Of a stretch of DNA of 64,000 nt, positions 1 through 13,200 are shown one piece after another. A model generated the notes under the pieces. The model ran no database searches and was not told the DNA's origin. It was given only the letters and a program-made list of their open reading frames with translations. This DNA comes from Girardinichthys multiradiatus (Eukaryota; Chordata; Actinopteri; Cyprinodontiformes; Goodeidae): assembly GCF_021462225.1 (NCBI RefSeq), contig NC_061797.1:26435093-26499092 (forward strand), given 5' to 3'. A program made the position numbers and the translations under genes. Within the stretch, counting starts at the first letter, position 1; each line of letters starts with the position of its first letter.

Positions 1-1999
1 GGGACTAGGATACACACGTGCAACTCCCTCTAACACTGTAAAATCAATTAAGATTTAACACCACCCTGCAGATTAAATAAACAGAACATGCTGCCAGAGG
101 AAAAAAAAATTCACATTGACTCAGAGTGAAATGGAGACTCAGAAAAGGGATATTTATAAAACTAAGAAAATGTTTTATGATTATGTGACAGTTAAAAAAA
201 AGGAAGCAGGCAATGGGGGTGAGAACAATTAAAACAGCCAACATCAAATATAGCCACATAGACTTAGTAGGTCTGCCTAACAACAACCCACAACAGCCTG
301 ACCTACAAATCTGACAACTTTTTCTGCCTCGGATTCTTCAGCGGGGAGCTCAGAGAAATCCCATTTCCCATTGTGCACCAAAAGACCCACTTTTAAGCAC
401 AATTAGTCGGTTGCAGCTCACCCTGCTCCGCCCCGTAGCATGTTTAACCCGTGCACGCACCTTCTCTGTACGTTCACAGCTTTTATCTTTCACACCAAAA
501 TCTCTCTCCCGCTTGATCTGCTAAGCAGGCACCAGATATACGCAACCTCAAGAGAGGGCACACTAATAGAAACCTGAGCAGCAATCTGTCCCTTGCAAAC
601 TACGTCTTTGTAACATCTATTAACACATAGGTGATGAGGTCATGCAGAACCTAGGGTTACTTTCAGTGCAGTTTTAATACTTTTTTCTTCCACCAATGTG
701 TTTTAGGCAAATAAATTTACAGGGAAAGAGGAAACACCAATTTCTTACAAAAAGTAGAAACAAGTCCTTAATTTTAATTTTCACCAGGGCAGAAAAAGCA
801 TTATATTGAGTTATATCATTATGAATTATGAAAGTTTAAAATGTGTTTTGTGTAGAGGTTGGATGAAATCTTGTGACTGTCGCTTTTGTTATAACTCAGT
901 GCAAATGCTTTGCTACAGGCAAGAAACCGTCTAAGGCAGTGGTGTCAAAACTTTGTGCCAAAAACAAGTTGAAAGCACTTGGGGGCCACATTGTATTTAA
1001 GATTTAAAATAAATATATTTTATCTGCTCAATAATTAACTAAGCATGCAAAACTTTATTGAAACGAACAAAATAGCCTTTTGTAGAATAGGAATCTGTAA
1101 ATCACACAAAGGGTTCGTCACAACCGTGTTATTAACAGACAGGCATACCATTTTCTAATCTATTGGGTTTATTGTTCTTTTTTGGGTGAGAAGATTTTTT
1201 TTGTCTAACCTCAGTACCTTCAGACTGCACCAAGCAGCGTATCAAAAACTCATTGTTGTGACTAAACGTTGGTCTAACAAGCTTTCCACAGAGTATAAAT
1301 TTATTTAATTGAGATACTGGAGATAGTTCAGTTTTCTCTTGTATCAAGCTCCCCTAGCCCCACCTGTTGCTGCCAGCAGTCAGTCAGCTGTGTATAAACT
1401 GCAAAGGTGCTCTTAGGTCCATATTCACACCTTCACTATGGTATGGAAAAATTACTGGTGCGGCTTAAGTGACCTTTGGGGATTCACAGCAAATACAAAA
1501 CCTACATTAATAATTGGAAAATTTGTGTTGATGCACTAAAGAAAATCTGAGAATGATCTTCATGACTATTGGGAACTACAAAAGGATTCACAAAAACACT
1601 GATCAGAATTTCACTATTAAACCTTCAATGCTTATAAAAATGATTAGAAATAACGAAACTCCACAGGTTTTGTCGTGTATATCTAAAATAGACTCGTTTT
1701 TGTTTTGTTTTTTATCCCCAACTTATTTGAGAATTAAGGTTTCAGTAAAATAATGCATCTAGTTTTATTTTAGAGGCAAAGAAAACGACGATAAAACGAC
1801 TTTTCATGCAACATCATCTAAGGAGAGAGAAGAAACATTTTACATAATCCATCCAATTTTAGCCATACTTTATACCCAGACAAGAGCAAACGGAAAATCT
1901 GCAATGAATAAACCGCTATAGTTATTTTAGATCTTATTCACTCTGCAAAGCAGAGGGAATTTGGGATTTCCAATCATGTTCCTCCTGTCATAATACACG
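1..1999. other. Intergenic DNA with no recognised gene
   Basis: AT-rich, with only short chance frames. A stretch near 940-1010 (GGTGTCAAA... GGGGGCCAC) resembles the start of fish hAT-type non-autonomous elements, but it is too diverged to call firmly. Confidence 0.4.
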
Positions 2000-2640
2000 T
2001 TTGGCAACCTGTTTCGTCTCCTCATGGATGTGTCACCCTGACAGCACTTTATTAGAGCGCCTTCGATTAAAAACAAGAAGCCTGACAGGCATGAAGATCG
2101 CAGAGAGTGTGTCTACCACCGCATCCTCAGCCTGCCTCTGCATCAGCAGCCTTACCTCCAGCGCATCACTGAGCCTGATATTATTTTTTAGAAAGTGCGC
2201 AGGAGATTACGCCCCTATCATGGAATCGAGGAGTCATCCACAACACAGCGGCTCAGTCCGCAAACAAAAACTCCGCGCATGGACAGTGCCGTGTACATGT
2301 CTCCGTCAATGCTTATTTGCACTTGTGCGCCTGCAAAACATCCTCCCAGCCAAAACATGAGTGAATCTGTGTGTCTGAGGCTGTCAGAGTGTTGTTTTCG
2401 GTCCAGAAGAAACGAGACTGGCCGCCGAAAAAACACTCAGCCTCCCGTCAGCCTGCCGATCGCCTTATTCATTCTGCAGCAGCCTAAAAGTCAGCGCAAA
2501 TCAGGGGTATGGTGTTTACCTTGACCCGAGCATCTCCGGGTGGCGATCCCCCCACATCGGATGTCGCTCTTTGGTCCGGACAAAATTTTGGAGATTCAAA
2601 GTCTCGCAGTTAATCGTGAGATTTTCTCGTTGCAATACTT
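2000..2640. promoter_or_regulatory. CpG-richer block, candidate promoter
   Basis: GC and CpG density rise clearly above the surrounding AT-rich DNA, with several CG steps around 2190-2290, 2400-2460 and 2520-2640. The small overlapping frames here have no recognisable domain. The position downstream of the DENND2B 3' end suggests the 5' end of the next gene. Confidence 0.35.
2520..2557 (-). CDS. Possible first coding exon of a neighbouring minus-strand gene (weak)
   Basis: In a CpG-richer block, the minus strand has two in-frame ATGs (2555-2557 and 2531-2533) followed by a CAAG/GTAAAC donor, giving MWGDRHPEMLGS plus a split codon. The sequence just upstream (2560-2640) contains TCTCACGATT and GCGAGA-type motifs common in housekeeping promoters. 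The rest of the gene would lie to the left of the window or in 1-2500, where I could not find further exons. I do not recognise the peptide. Confidence 0.25.
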
Positions 2641-4193
2641 CTGACGTTTCTCAAAGCTGAAAGTGTGCAGTGGCACCTGGCAACAAGACTTTGTTTCACT
2701 GTGTAAACTTTACATGTCTCTCTATGATCGCTTCTGTTATAACAGCGTGAAAAAAGGAAATGATTAAATTAAGTCAACCACTTTAAGAGACGTACCTTTT
2801 CAAAATAAAAACCAAGAGACTTTCAGCATGTTTAATAATTAGGAGATGATAGATGAATATAGTTTAAAGGTTCTCTATAGAGATACTTTCCCATTGTTAA
2901 ATTTTTAATGCAATAACTTGCAGAAAGATGTTAATTTAACATGCATGGATATTTCAGCACTGAACATGTTAGCTGCTGCAGTTAGAATCGGTTTGATTAA
3001 ACAAAATCCATCATAAAGTGGGCAAGGTTGGGTAATTAGTTTTTCATGTCATAAAGTCTTTTGTGTCCTAATTTTCCAAGAGATTAGTGTTTTGATATTT
3101 ATGAAGGGGTGGCCTTTAAGTGCACAATTGAAAGGGAAACAAAATTAGTTTAATTTATTTAAATAAATCATGTTTTAAGTCAGAGGAAATAAGTGCGTTA
3201 GGTATTTAAAATAGTATATTTACTGGTGTCAGTGAAAAAAATCATCAACCCCGCAGCTGCAGCTCACCCAAACTGCTGCTGCCAGTGTCCTGACCAACAC
3301 AAGGGAAAGATATTTCAACAGCAGCCCTTAAATGCCTAAACTTGCATTTCCCATAAATTCCTGCATTAAAAAAATCACAAAGCAATCCTTAGAATTCAGT
3401 ATTTGTACCTTTTTTTTTCAAACAAAAACTTCTCTGTACTTTTATGTGGCTTTTGTGGTTCTGGAGCTTCATACAAAACATCAGATCGCTTCTTACCGGT
3501 AAAGGACACAGACAGAGGGGCAGTAACATGGCACCTGGCACCCACAGAGAGCCTCTCAGTGAGGAGAGCTAATAACAACGCGGCACTGACAGCAGCCGGA
3601 GTGATGTGCAGAGACGTAATTAGGTTAGCGGCTGCATGTGGTGGTTGGTGCTAGACTATTGTGCCTTTTGGGATCCTGCAAGCTTCTCCTAATGCAAACC
3701 TTTGAACAACGCTGTCATTGAGATGTCCCTTATCTTATTAAGAAAATTTATGAGATGGTAAAGCAAAGAAATACTCAGATGCAGTCATATATTTAAAGCA
3801 CTTAGATGACTATATTTAATAACAGATGCACAAGACTGTTAAAATAATGTCTTCATTATCTTGATGCATGTACATTTTTCGAATACACTCCTTAAACAGA
3901 GGACAAATGATGCAAAAATAATGATGCATTAAAACACAGAAACTGTACATCTACATCAAGTAACATACACTCACTCTGACAACGCTCCTCACATGCACAC
4001 CCGGATCTCAGTGGTTACTCTACGACTCAGTCGTTGTCTACCATCCTGCTATCGCTGTCATATAGGAGCTATAAATATACACCAAAGAGTATCACAGCTT
4101 ACAGTGAAATATTATGTACATATTTTTACTTTTTTATTAAAAAAAAGGCACAAAAAGTCTGAGAATCATCTTGAAGCAGAGACATGCAGGTCT
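2640..4193 (-). other. Downstream of the DENND2B stop: probable 3' UTR and intergenic spacer
   Basis: AT-rich, without a convincing coding frame. The part next to 4193 must contain the DENND2B 3' UTR; its extent is unknown. The small frames at 3396-3654 on both strands have no recognisable family and read as chance. Confidence 0.4.
4133..4138 (-). promoter_or_regulatory. Possible poly(A) signal of DENND2B
   Basis: AATAAA on the minus strand (TTTATT on plus) lies about 56 nt after the stop codon. It would give a very short 3' UTR. Other AATAAA motifs occur further down (for example near 3150-3170), so the true cleavage site is unresolved. Confidence 0.3.
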
Positions 4194-4228
4194 TCAGTTC
4201 CTTTTATGGAGAAACTTCATTTTATTTC
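4194..4228 (-). CDS. dennd2b: DENND2B coding exon 19 (C-terminus and stop, residues 1124-1134)
   Basis: This short terminal exon follows a very good acceptor (TTTTCCCCCCAG). It completes the Gly codon from exon 18, encodes [10 protein letters not shown] and ends in TGA at 4194-4196. The [13 protein letters not shown] tail is shared across the DENND2 family. The exon is too short to show up as an independent open frame. Confidence 0.93.
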
Positions 4229-7200
4229 CTGGGGGGAAAAAAGTAAAACAAACAACTTAAAATGCATTTTAATACACCACATCTGAAAAAGAATAACCTT
4301 GTATATTTAATATTAACATGGCTATCGTAGGTCTAAGCAAAAGCCCTTCATGTATAACACAGATTTAGGAAGCTCAGAGCTGCACTAAATGCTTACAAGC
4401 AAACCAGAACGACAGAGGTAAAAGTTAAAACAGAAGAAACGACTAGCAGTATGTAACTTTGAAAAATGTGATGTAGATCCGACGCTAAGAAAAACAATCA
4501 GCTGTGTTCAAAATGTTAGCAGCATGTTTAAAAACATGAGTAAAGCTTAAAATCATTTTAACATCTTCCATTTCCACACATGCAAATTATGGGTGCAACG
4601 GTACACAGAATCACGGTCCTGTACGCATTTGGTTTCAAAGTCACCGTTTGGTACATTTTTGGTGTGCTTCAATCAAGAAAAATAAATAACAAATACAGTT
4701 TTTTTTTTCCTTTGGTCAGCTCTCAACAAAGAATCTTTCATTCTGAAATGAATTAGTTATTTTGTTCTAAAACCTTAAAAAAGTGCAAAGTATAGAAATA
4801 ACTGGAGATTTCGTTTTTCAATTTTTTTTCAATGAATAAAGTAGTATAAGCAGGCATAGCCAATGCCTGGATAGATGGATAAATTAGACATATATATTTG
4901 ACCATTTGAAAATGGTCAATGTTAAAGTTTAGAAATGTTTTAAATATGACTGTACCTATATTTGAGAATAAAACATGTTTAAATCACTTTGGAGTTGTTT
5001 CAATATTTTGACAGCCTAGTGTCCAAGCTGTACCTAAATGCAGCATGCGCAGCTGTTGAGAAAATTCCCTCTTATCAATGGACATTCTTTCAACTTGCAT
5101 CTTACCTTCTTGTTGAAACACCCATTTTAAGGGAATTTCCTGTTAAACATATGACAGAAAAAACTTTTTATCCAATTTGAATAAATAACTGAATCCGACT
5201 GCACTGTTCAATGGTTAGGATTAATTGGAATGTATGTACCTGACTGTTGTGAAGGGCCTTGAGATGACATGTGTTGTGAATTGGCGCTATATAAATAAAA
5301 CTGAATTGAAGTGAAATGAAATGATCCCAAGTATGGCATGTAGGCCTGATACCACTCTGTGAGAAATATTCCTACATCATGATGGCTCAGTCACCATGTT
5401 TCGCGATGTACTGTGGCTTAAATGTACCATTTGCGGGTCGTAAGATAAACTGTCAACAGCCCCTTGACCCAAAAAGAACGATCTTGATTTTATTAGTCTA
5501 TAAAATGTTGTGTCATTTCTCTTTAGGCCAGTCAGTGTGTTCTTTGGTAAATTGTAACATCATCAGGACATGTTGTTTCATTCTTTTTTTTTTTGCACAT
5601 TTGCATGCAATCCACTCTATAATCAAGATTGTTCTTCTGAACAATGTCCAGAAAGACCCAGATTCAGACATTTGCTGCCTACATCTTTAAATAAGGGTCA
5701 CCTCACTGATTAAACTCCACAATAATATTATTTTGAAGACACCTGTTTATATTACTGATTTAATTACACACAATCAGCATTATGCATGTCATTACTGTTG
5801 GCTCTGTTGGTTTTCTATTACTCTACTACAGCTTATACCAAATTATTTTCCACATAAAAATACAATTTCTACAAAAAAAGTGATTGATGTGGTTAGGAAG
5901 TTGGACTGCTAATATTCTGAACACAACTGTAATTGTCATAAGATTGAGTGTTTATCAAAGTTACAGAAGAAAATATGTAACACGTCTCTTTATGAAGCTC
6001 AGTTCTGAAACTCTTTCAGGCTCCTGAAATCTGAGACTCGCCTCTTCCAGACTGTCTGAAGCGAAACTCACCAAGGCCTTTCAGGAACTTGTTTACTCCG
6101 CTCTGCTCCGTGTCTGGCAGCTCCTCCAGATACTGATCCACTCTCTGCTCAAACAGACCTGTTATTGGGACAACAGAGAGTTACGGGCAAATCTCTACGT
6201 TCCAGGAAGTTACAAGCTCTTTGTTTGCCAGGAAGAATTTTGTGATGTGGTGAGACATCATAATAAAACCATTCCTCCACAAGAGGGCAGTATTAGTACA
6301 ATACTTTCTACAGCCCAATAACTGCTACAAGTTCTGGAGGGGAAATCCACAGAGAAAAGTGCTTAGCTCCAATAACTGAACAGCAACCCACCTTTAGCCC
6401 TTGTTTTCCTTAGCTCCCTGTCCTGAATGAACCCTGCAAACATCTGAGACTCCATGAAGACTCCCAGGAAGCGACGGATGCTCTTGGATGCCACTGACTT
6501 GCGAAAAGCCTCTCTTTGTAAAACACGCTCGCCACGCTCGTTTTGAGTGATGAACAGGGAGTAATGTCCCATTGTCTCCAGGAAGAAGCGGATGAAGGCC
6601 TCTGACACTAGGCTGTTCAATGAGTTATACTCTACAGATCAAGAAAGCACAAAGAAACCTGGTAAATATTCTGCTTGACTCCACGAGGCAAGGGAAAAGT
6701 GAAGATATAAAGCAACTAAAGAATCTGAATAGAGTGTCTAAGCTGGAAGAAAGACAACAAATGTAAAAGTGGCAACTAAAATTGGAGGTCAGTGGACTCT
6801 AAAACAACTAGAGTTTAATTAGGAAGAAACTAAAGTCCCCAAACCCTAGTAACCCTAAACTGTTACACCCATTACATTTTCATATGAAACCAATTATTAT
6901 TTGACAGAGCCTCTTAAATCTGACTATAAGGGTTAAAGTTTGATCTTTCCCTTTAACCCTAATGAGTAAAATAAGCAAGTAGGTGTCTTTGGGTTGAACA
7001 GAAAAGCCAACAGTCTGTGACTGACATAGAGCAGATGTTACATAACCGCACAGAAAGACAATCCGAAGCTTGTAAAGTTGTGAAACATGTATCACACCTT
7101 CACACTGATAGCTCTTAGCTTTTCTGCAGAATATTAAAATACTAACATAGGGGAGGGGAATGTGATGCTCTGCCACAGCAGAGAGAATGTAGTATTATCT

Positions 7201-10200
7201 ATAAGGCACATTATGTCCATTGCTGTTCTATGCTTGTCCACAGATGTAGCATTTTTTTCCCTCCTTTTCCTTTAGCATCATAAACTAACTTTATGTAGCA
7301 AAATGTCACTTTACCAGAGTGGTAGTGTTTTTTACATTTCCCGTTAAATGCTTTATTTATGTTGGGTTTAAGACAGAGTGTACTTCAAGTGCCAATTTCA
7401 CTTGACAGAAGTGAGACACATTGTCCATAGGGGTTCAATAATCTTTTTGATACGATGCTTTGGCTATATTACTCACCTCTAAATTTAAGATATGAACCAA
7501 GAAATACGCTGTACTAATTCAGCATTCACAAAATAAGAGAAATCAGTTCTGTTTTATAAAAAAAAAAGAAAAACATTTTTCTAATATTACCAAAGAAAAG
7601 TCTTTCATATCACAAATCCTTTGAGACTCCTGAAATATAACACTATTAGATATTGGACTCTATTCATCATCTTATCTTCAGTTCAACTTAAAGATCCACT
7701 ATAAGTAATTCTTGTGATTGTACAAGTGGAGCCAGTATTTTATAGGTATAGTAATGTTTTATATAACTTAACTTAATATTTGTAATTCATCTGTCCTTCT
7801 CTGTTTTCTTCCTATTTTCAATCCTAATATTACATATTCCTCAGGCTCCCTACATGTGCAAGTAGGGAAATGCATACTGCATCTTGGCTGAAAATGTTAT
7901 AAAATATTGGCTGACCTTTCAGAGAATTTAAAATATTCCTTCTTGAGAAAATATGCAATTAAAACATCTTAGAAACAGAGTGTTTGAGCTCCAAAGCTAT
8001 ATTTTGAATCTATGGTGGATAGTTTTTGCAACATCACCAAGAGTTTCTGGATATAATAGAGCTGCATTGCCTCAATATGTGCAGTGAAGATTCGTCTGCA
8101 AAAGCCAATAATGCATAATCAGTGATATTCATAAGAAACAGTTACTGTAAAATGTTCAGCAGCAACTGTGTACCACCAGTACAATCTTCCGGGACAGTTA
8201 GATTCTTGAGAGATTAACTTGATACAGTTGTTCCTATTTATTGAGAAGCTTCACTTTAGATTCTTAACTGGTTGAATTGGGCTTTTAATGCAGACATAGT
8301 TGATTTCTGAGGAGGACTTTATACCTCTATGTAAAGTACTGGTGGATCTCAGGCTTTAAAATTTGCACATTTCATGACAAAATAAATGTACGTAGTTTGA
8401 GATTTTGCCAAGGCCGGAGAACTCAACATAAGTTTCACCATCAATGTGTGACATAATCCCAACTTGGCAGCTCATACTTTACACTTCACCACCACTAACT
8501 TCATGATCTCATCTCCTCGTCGAGTTTCTGTGACACACGGTATGAGAAGTCTGTACAAAACATGTCATCTCCCAGCGAGATTCCCAGACACTCAAACAGA
8601 GTGCTGCACAGCCTGTTGCTCCAGTTAACCAGGAGAACATCTACTTGTGTTAGCAGGAGGATGATCTGTCACTTTCTCACCATCATCTGACTCGCTGTCA
8701 GAGTCCTGGTTGATGATCTCATTCCGTTGCTCAAGCGCCTGCTCCAGAGCTGTTTGAAGTTTTCGTGGCAGCAGCGAAGCCTCGTCATCCATCTATAAAC
8801 AGTTGAAGTCAGCAGTGATAAACAGAAACGATTGGAAAATAAGTTTAAAAGGCACGGTCTCACTGCGAACTGCGTGTTTCAAAAAGACAAAATAAATAAC
8901 ACAATCTTCAGCTCTAGGCCTGTTGTTTCTTCTTTACTCAGTTCCGTATGACCTGTAATGTATGACTAAAATTTTTCTAGTTTCATTTGGATATTTTTGT
9001 GTAACAAACACTACTTAAAACAATTAACGCCAAAAACCAACAAAGTTATTCCGAAATATAAAAAATGTGACAGAAGAAATGGCTGTGATTTAACTGCACT
9101 GTTATTCCCTGGAGCAGTGCCTTCCATTCACACCCATTGGATTTTTTCACATTTTATCTTGTTACAAACCACAACCTGTATTGCATTTCAGTTTTAATGT
9201 TATAAACCAACACAAAGTAGTGCATAATTGTAAGGTGGAAGGAAAATTAGACATGGTTTTCAACATTTTCACTGCTCAAAATCTGAAAAGTGTGGAATGT
9301 AAGTTTATTGAGCCCCCCCAGCATAAATACATATATATATATATATATATTTTTTTTTTTTAAATATATATATAGATATATATATATATATCTATATATA
9401 TATAGATATATATATATAAGAGCAACTTTCACTGTCATTACAGCTGCACATCTTTTAGGGTGTGTCTCTACCAGCGTTTAAGATCTACAGACGTTTTTTT
9501 CCCATTCGTCTTTGCAAAATAGCTCATGTTAACTCAGAATGGCTTGAGAATGTCTGTAAATTCTCAAGCCTTGCCACAGAATAAAAATTTGATTTAGGTT
9601 TGGACTTTGACTGGACCGTTCTAACAAATGAATATGCTCTTATTTAAACCACTTCATTGTTGCTCTGGCTATTGTTTAGGGTCATAATCCTGTCATAACG
9701 TTAATCTCCACTCATCTCAAGTTGGTTTTCCACTAATCTACTCAAATTAAACAGTGAAAAAACTGAGGTTCTCCTAATTGGCACAAAAACCACATTATCC
9801 AAAACAAACAGTTTCGCCATTGATATTGACAACTGCTCTGTTTCCCCTTCGCCTCAGGTAGAGTTTGGGTGTCATCCTCGACAGTACTCTCTCTTTCCAA
9901 TCTCACATCAATAGCATGACCCAGTCCGCCTATTTTCATCTGCGAAATGTCAGTGGTCTTCGCCCCTCCCTCACTTCACATACTACTGCCATCCTCGTTC
10001 ATAGCCTCGTCACTTCTCATCTTGATTACTGCAATTCCCTCCTTTTCGGTATTCCACACCAATCTCTTCATAAGCTTCAACTAGTTCAAAACTCAGCTGC
10101 CCGTATCATCTCTAGAACCCCTTCCTTCCATCATATCACTCCTGTTCTGCCAGAACTCCACTGGCTGCCCATCAAGTTCTGTATAGACTTTAAAATCATT

Positions 10201-13200
10201 CTTCTCACTTTCAAGGTTGTCCATAATCTCGCTCCACCTCATCTATCCCATCTTCTCAACGTTGCTACTCCCTCTTGCACTCTCAGATCGTCCTCGTCTA
10301 TTCACCTGATTGTTCCCTCTCACCACCATGGGGGGTAGAGCTTTCAGCCGCTCTGCTCCTCGGCTCTGGAACTCTCTACCGCCTGATTTAAGGAACATAA
10401 ATTCACTTTCATAATTCAAATCTTTACTAAAGACTCACTTGTTTAGGACTGCCTTCTGCACTTGATTATTTCGCACTGTTACATTTTAACTGCTTGATTG
10501 CTGTGTTTTTATTTTAATTTATTTGTTCTTGTTTTAATGTTGATTTGTGTACATTGTAAGGTGACTTTGAGTGCCAGAAAGACGCCTATTAAATAAAATG
10601 TACTATTATTATTATTATTAATCAGCTTCCTATCCCTGCGTAAGAAAACCATTCCCATAGCATGATGCCGAGGGTACAGAGTATTTAAGGGTGTTGTGCC
10701 AATGTTAGTTTTCCACAAAACATAGAATTTGGCATGCAGGCCAAAAAGGTCAGCTTTGGGTCGAGCACCTTTCTCCACATCTTTGCTGTATCTCGTACAT
10801 GGCTTGTGACAAGCAACAAAAGGAACTGCTTTCTTTGAACAATGACTTTCTTTTTGCCACTCTGCTATAAAAATTATTTTTAGAGTCCACAGTTGCCATT
10901 TCCATAGATTATCCCACCTGATTAGTGGATGTCTGTAGCTACCCCAGAGTTATCATGAGTGTCTTGGCTGCTAAAAAGTGCCCCGTCGGACACTAAAAGC
11001 CTGGGATAACTTTATAACCTAACCCAGCTTTTCCTTGGTCTTCCTGAGGCTGTTTGTTCTCTAATGTTCTCTATCAAACCTTAGAGGCCTTCACAGAACA
11101 TCTGTATCTATCCTAAGATTTTGTTGCACAAAGGTTTATTCTTTTTTATAAATTAGGTGACCTCTGATGGAATTGGTTGCATTGCATTTAATTTAGGGGT
11201 GTCAGAGGAAAGGGCAGCAATATTGCAATTTTAATTTGTAAAACATGTTGAAAACCCTGTCTAATTTGTCTAATTATGTTAGACACTGCTTTGTTTTGGT
11301 CTATCACATAAAATTCCAATAAAATACAGTAGAATCTGTGGTTATATTGTGAAAAAATATTTCAATTCCATGGGATTTACTACTTTTGCAAGGCACTACT
11401 GGTTGAAGTTCAGGTTTATGTGTACAAACCTGTCGGATGAAGCGATCAGTTCCCAGGTCAACCATTAAAGCCTGGGTGAAGGAAAGAAGAGCATATTATT
11501 CTTCAGATTAAATAACCAGAATTGACTGCATTCTCCTTAAGAACAATTTCCATAAAAGGAGCCATCAGACAAGGCATAACACATCCTCATATATCTTTTC
11601 ATGAGTCAGTAAACAAAAGGAGCTGAGAATAAGTTCTCTTTTTGAAAACAAAACTGATGCAAATTTCATGCTTATCTCAAACTGGGCTTCTGCTTTTCTT
11701 CAAAATATTTATTGGAGCTAAAACCAGAAACTGAAGGAGGGCTTCCCAATCTAGACACCAGCGCTTTACTGGCTCTAGTTCCCAACACAAGTTAGCAACT
11801 CCTACTGCATATCTGTGGCTGTGCATACTAGTTTTGTACCAAATAGGAACTTCTGGGTTAGTAATTGTAAGGTTCACAGAAGAGACGGGTGTTTGTATGA
11901 GGAATTTCATCTAAATGCTCTAAGCTGATGTTCCCCTTATGCACCATTTAATCAGTAATTTTCTCAATTAGTGGGTCCGTCCTGTTGGTTTGTGAGATGT
12001 CATCAAATTACTAAAAATGTCCTTGATATTATTGCCGACATGCAGACTTTGGCCGAATTGTCTAATTCAAAACCTCAATGCCAAAATATGAATAGTTTAT
12101 AGTTTTGAAAGTTAACCCTAACCCTTTCAAAAGAAGAAAATATGAAACTACATCAAAATATCACTCTATCTCAAAAAAGTCAGAAGACATTAGTGTTTGA
12201 ACAATGTATTTCTTTGTCCACACATCGCCCAATCAGTTCCATAAGTTAATAAAATAAAAAGATTAAAGGTAAAGGAGGTCAAACAGGCACAGACAGTCCC
12301 TGTATCTCTATCTGATAACAGGATTACCTAGAATCTGGGTTAATTTATCAGTCAAGACATACAGGTCCAATGTTCCAGAAAACAAAACAGCCAGAGCAAA
12401 GACACTGGACCAGAAAAAGAATAGACATGTAGATGAAGAATGTTGCACTCCTCAGTCTAAAATATAACCTTTTCATAAAATAACCACAGACAGAGGAAAA
12501 GTTAAGATGTTGTACTCACTTCTTCGACAGGCAGCTCTTTAAGTTTAGGCAATGAGGTGGACAGCAGACCCACCAGGAAAGGGGTGGGACAGCACACGAT
12601 GTCCAACATGGACGCCGGCAGCACAGGGATGAAGGTGTGTTGCCAGGAGAAAGGGTAGAGCAGCGCCACCACTGCATGCATGCAGCTGGACAAGGTACTA
12701 ATGATAGGAGACAAACACAAAGGCAAAGTGTTGTGTTACAACTTTTACAGTCAGCAGAGTTGCAGGTAAAATTAGGTTAACTGGTCTTAAACAAGTTTAT
12801 TTACACATCTAGGCATGGGAGATATAAACAATTATGTTTTCTTGTTATTTTTTTTAATTAAATAGTTTTTCATTACTTAAAATATATAACATTAAACTTT
12901 TTTACAGAAATTGGTTGACAACCACTTACTACAATTCCTTATGTTTATAAAATGTTTTAGAAAAAGTCAAATAAATTTCAAAGTTATGCTGAATTTGCAT
13001 GGTTCTAACAGAAAACACAATATTTTATTTCTCTTTACATCTAGGAATGAGGTACTTTATGCAATTTATTGGTTTGATTTTTCTAAACAATACAAGCTAA
13101 AGTATGTGGTACCTTTAGCAAAAGGTAGAAAACAATACATTTTCTCAGAATAGTTTAATAATTACAGCTTCCTTGGAAGCTGACTGTCTAAAAATGGATG

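Larger units (their letters stand above)
9115..11398 (-). mobile_element. Degenerate Tc1/mariner-like element (transposase on minus), split by an L2 LINE
   Basis: The left end CAGTGCCTTCCATTCACACCC and right end GCAAGGCACTA form diverged terminal inverted repeats of roughly 160-200 bp. The subterminal text AACCAACACAAAGTAGTGCATAATTG is typical of teleost Tc1 elements. Minus-strand remnants of the transposase include [17 protein letters not shown] at about 10675-10755, equivalent to the ELFGLNAKRYVWRK block of intact relatives. Plus-strand text at 9490-9720 and 10621-10870 matches the same element as remembered. A TA microsatellite and an L2 fragment lie inside. No functional transposase is possible. 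Confidence 0.8.

Noticed and set aside
1992..2524. Two overlapping plus-strand frames of about 110-120 codons
   Set aside because: Both are out of frame with each other, have no recognised motif, and lie in a CpG-rich block where stops are rarer. No splice context supports them.
9247..9481. Overlapping frames rich in Ile-Tyr
   Set aside because: They are translations of the TA microsatellite.
12113..12125. Telomere-like AACCCTAACCCT
   Set aside because: Only two units; an ordinary occurrence in AT-rich DNA, without a tract.
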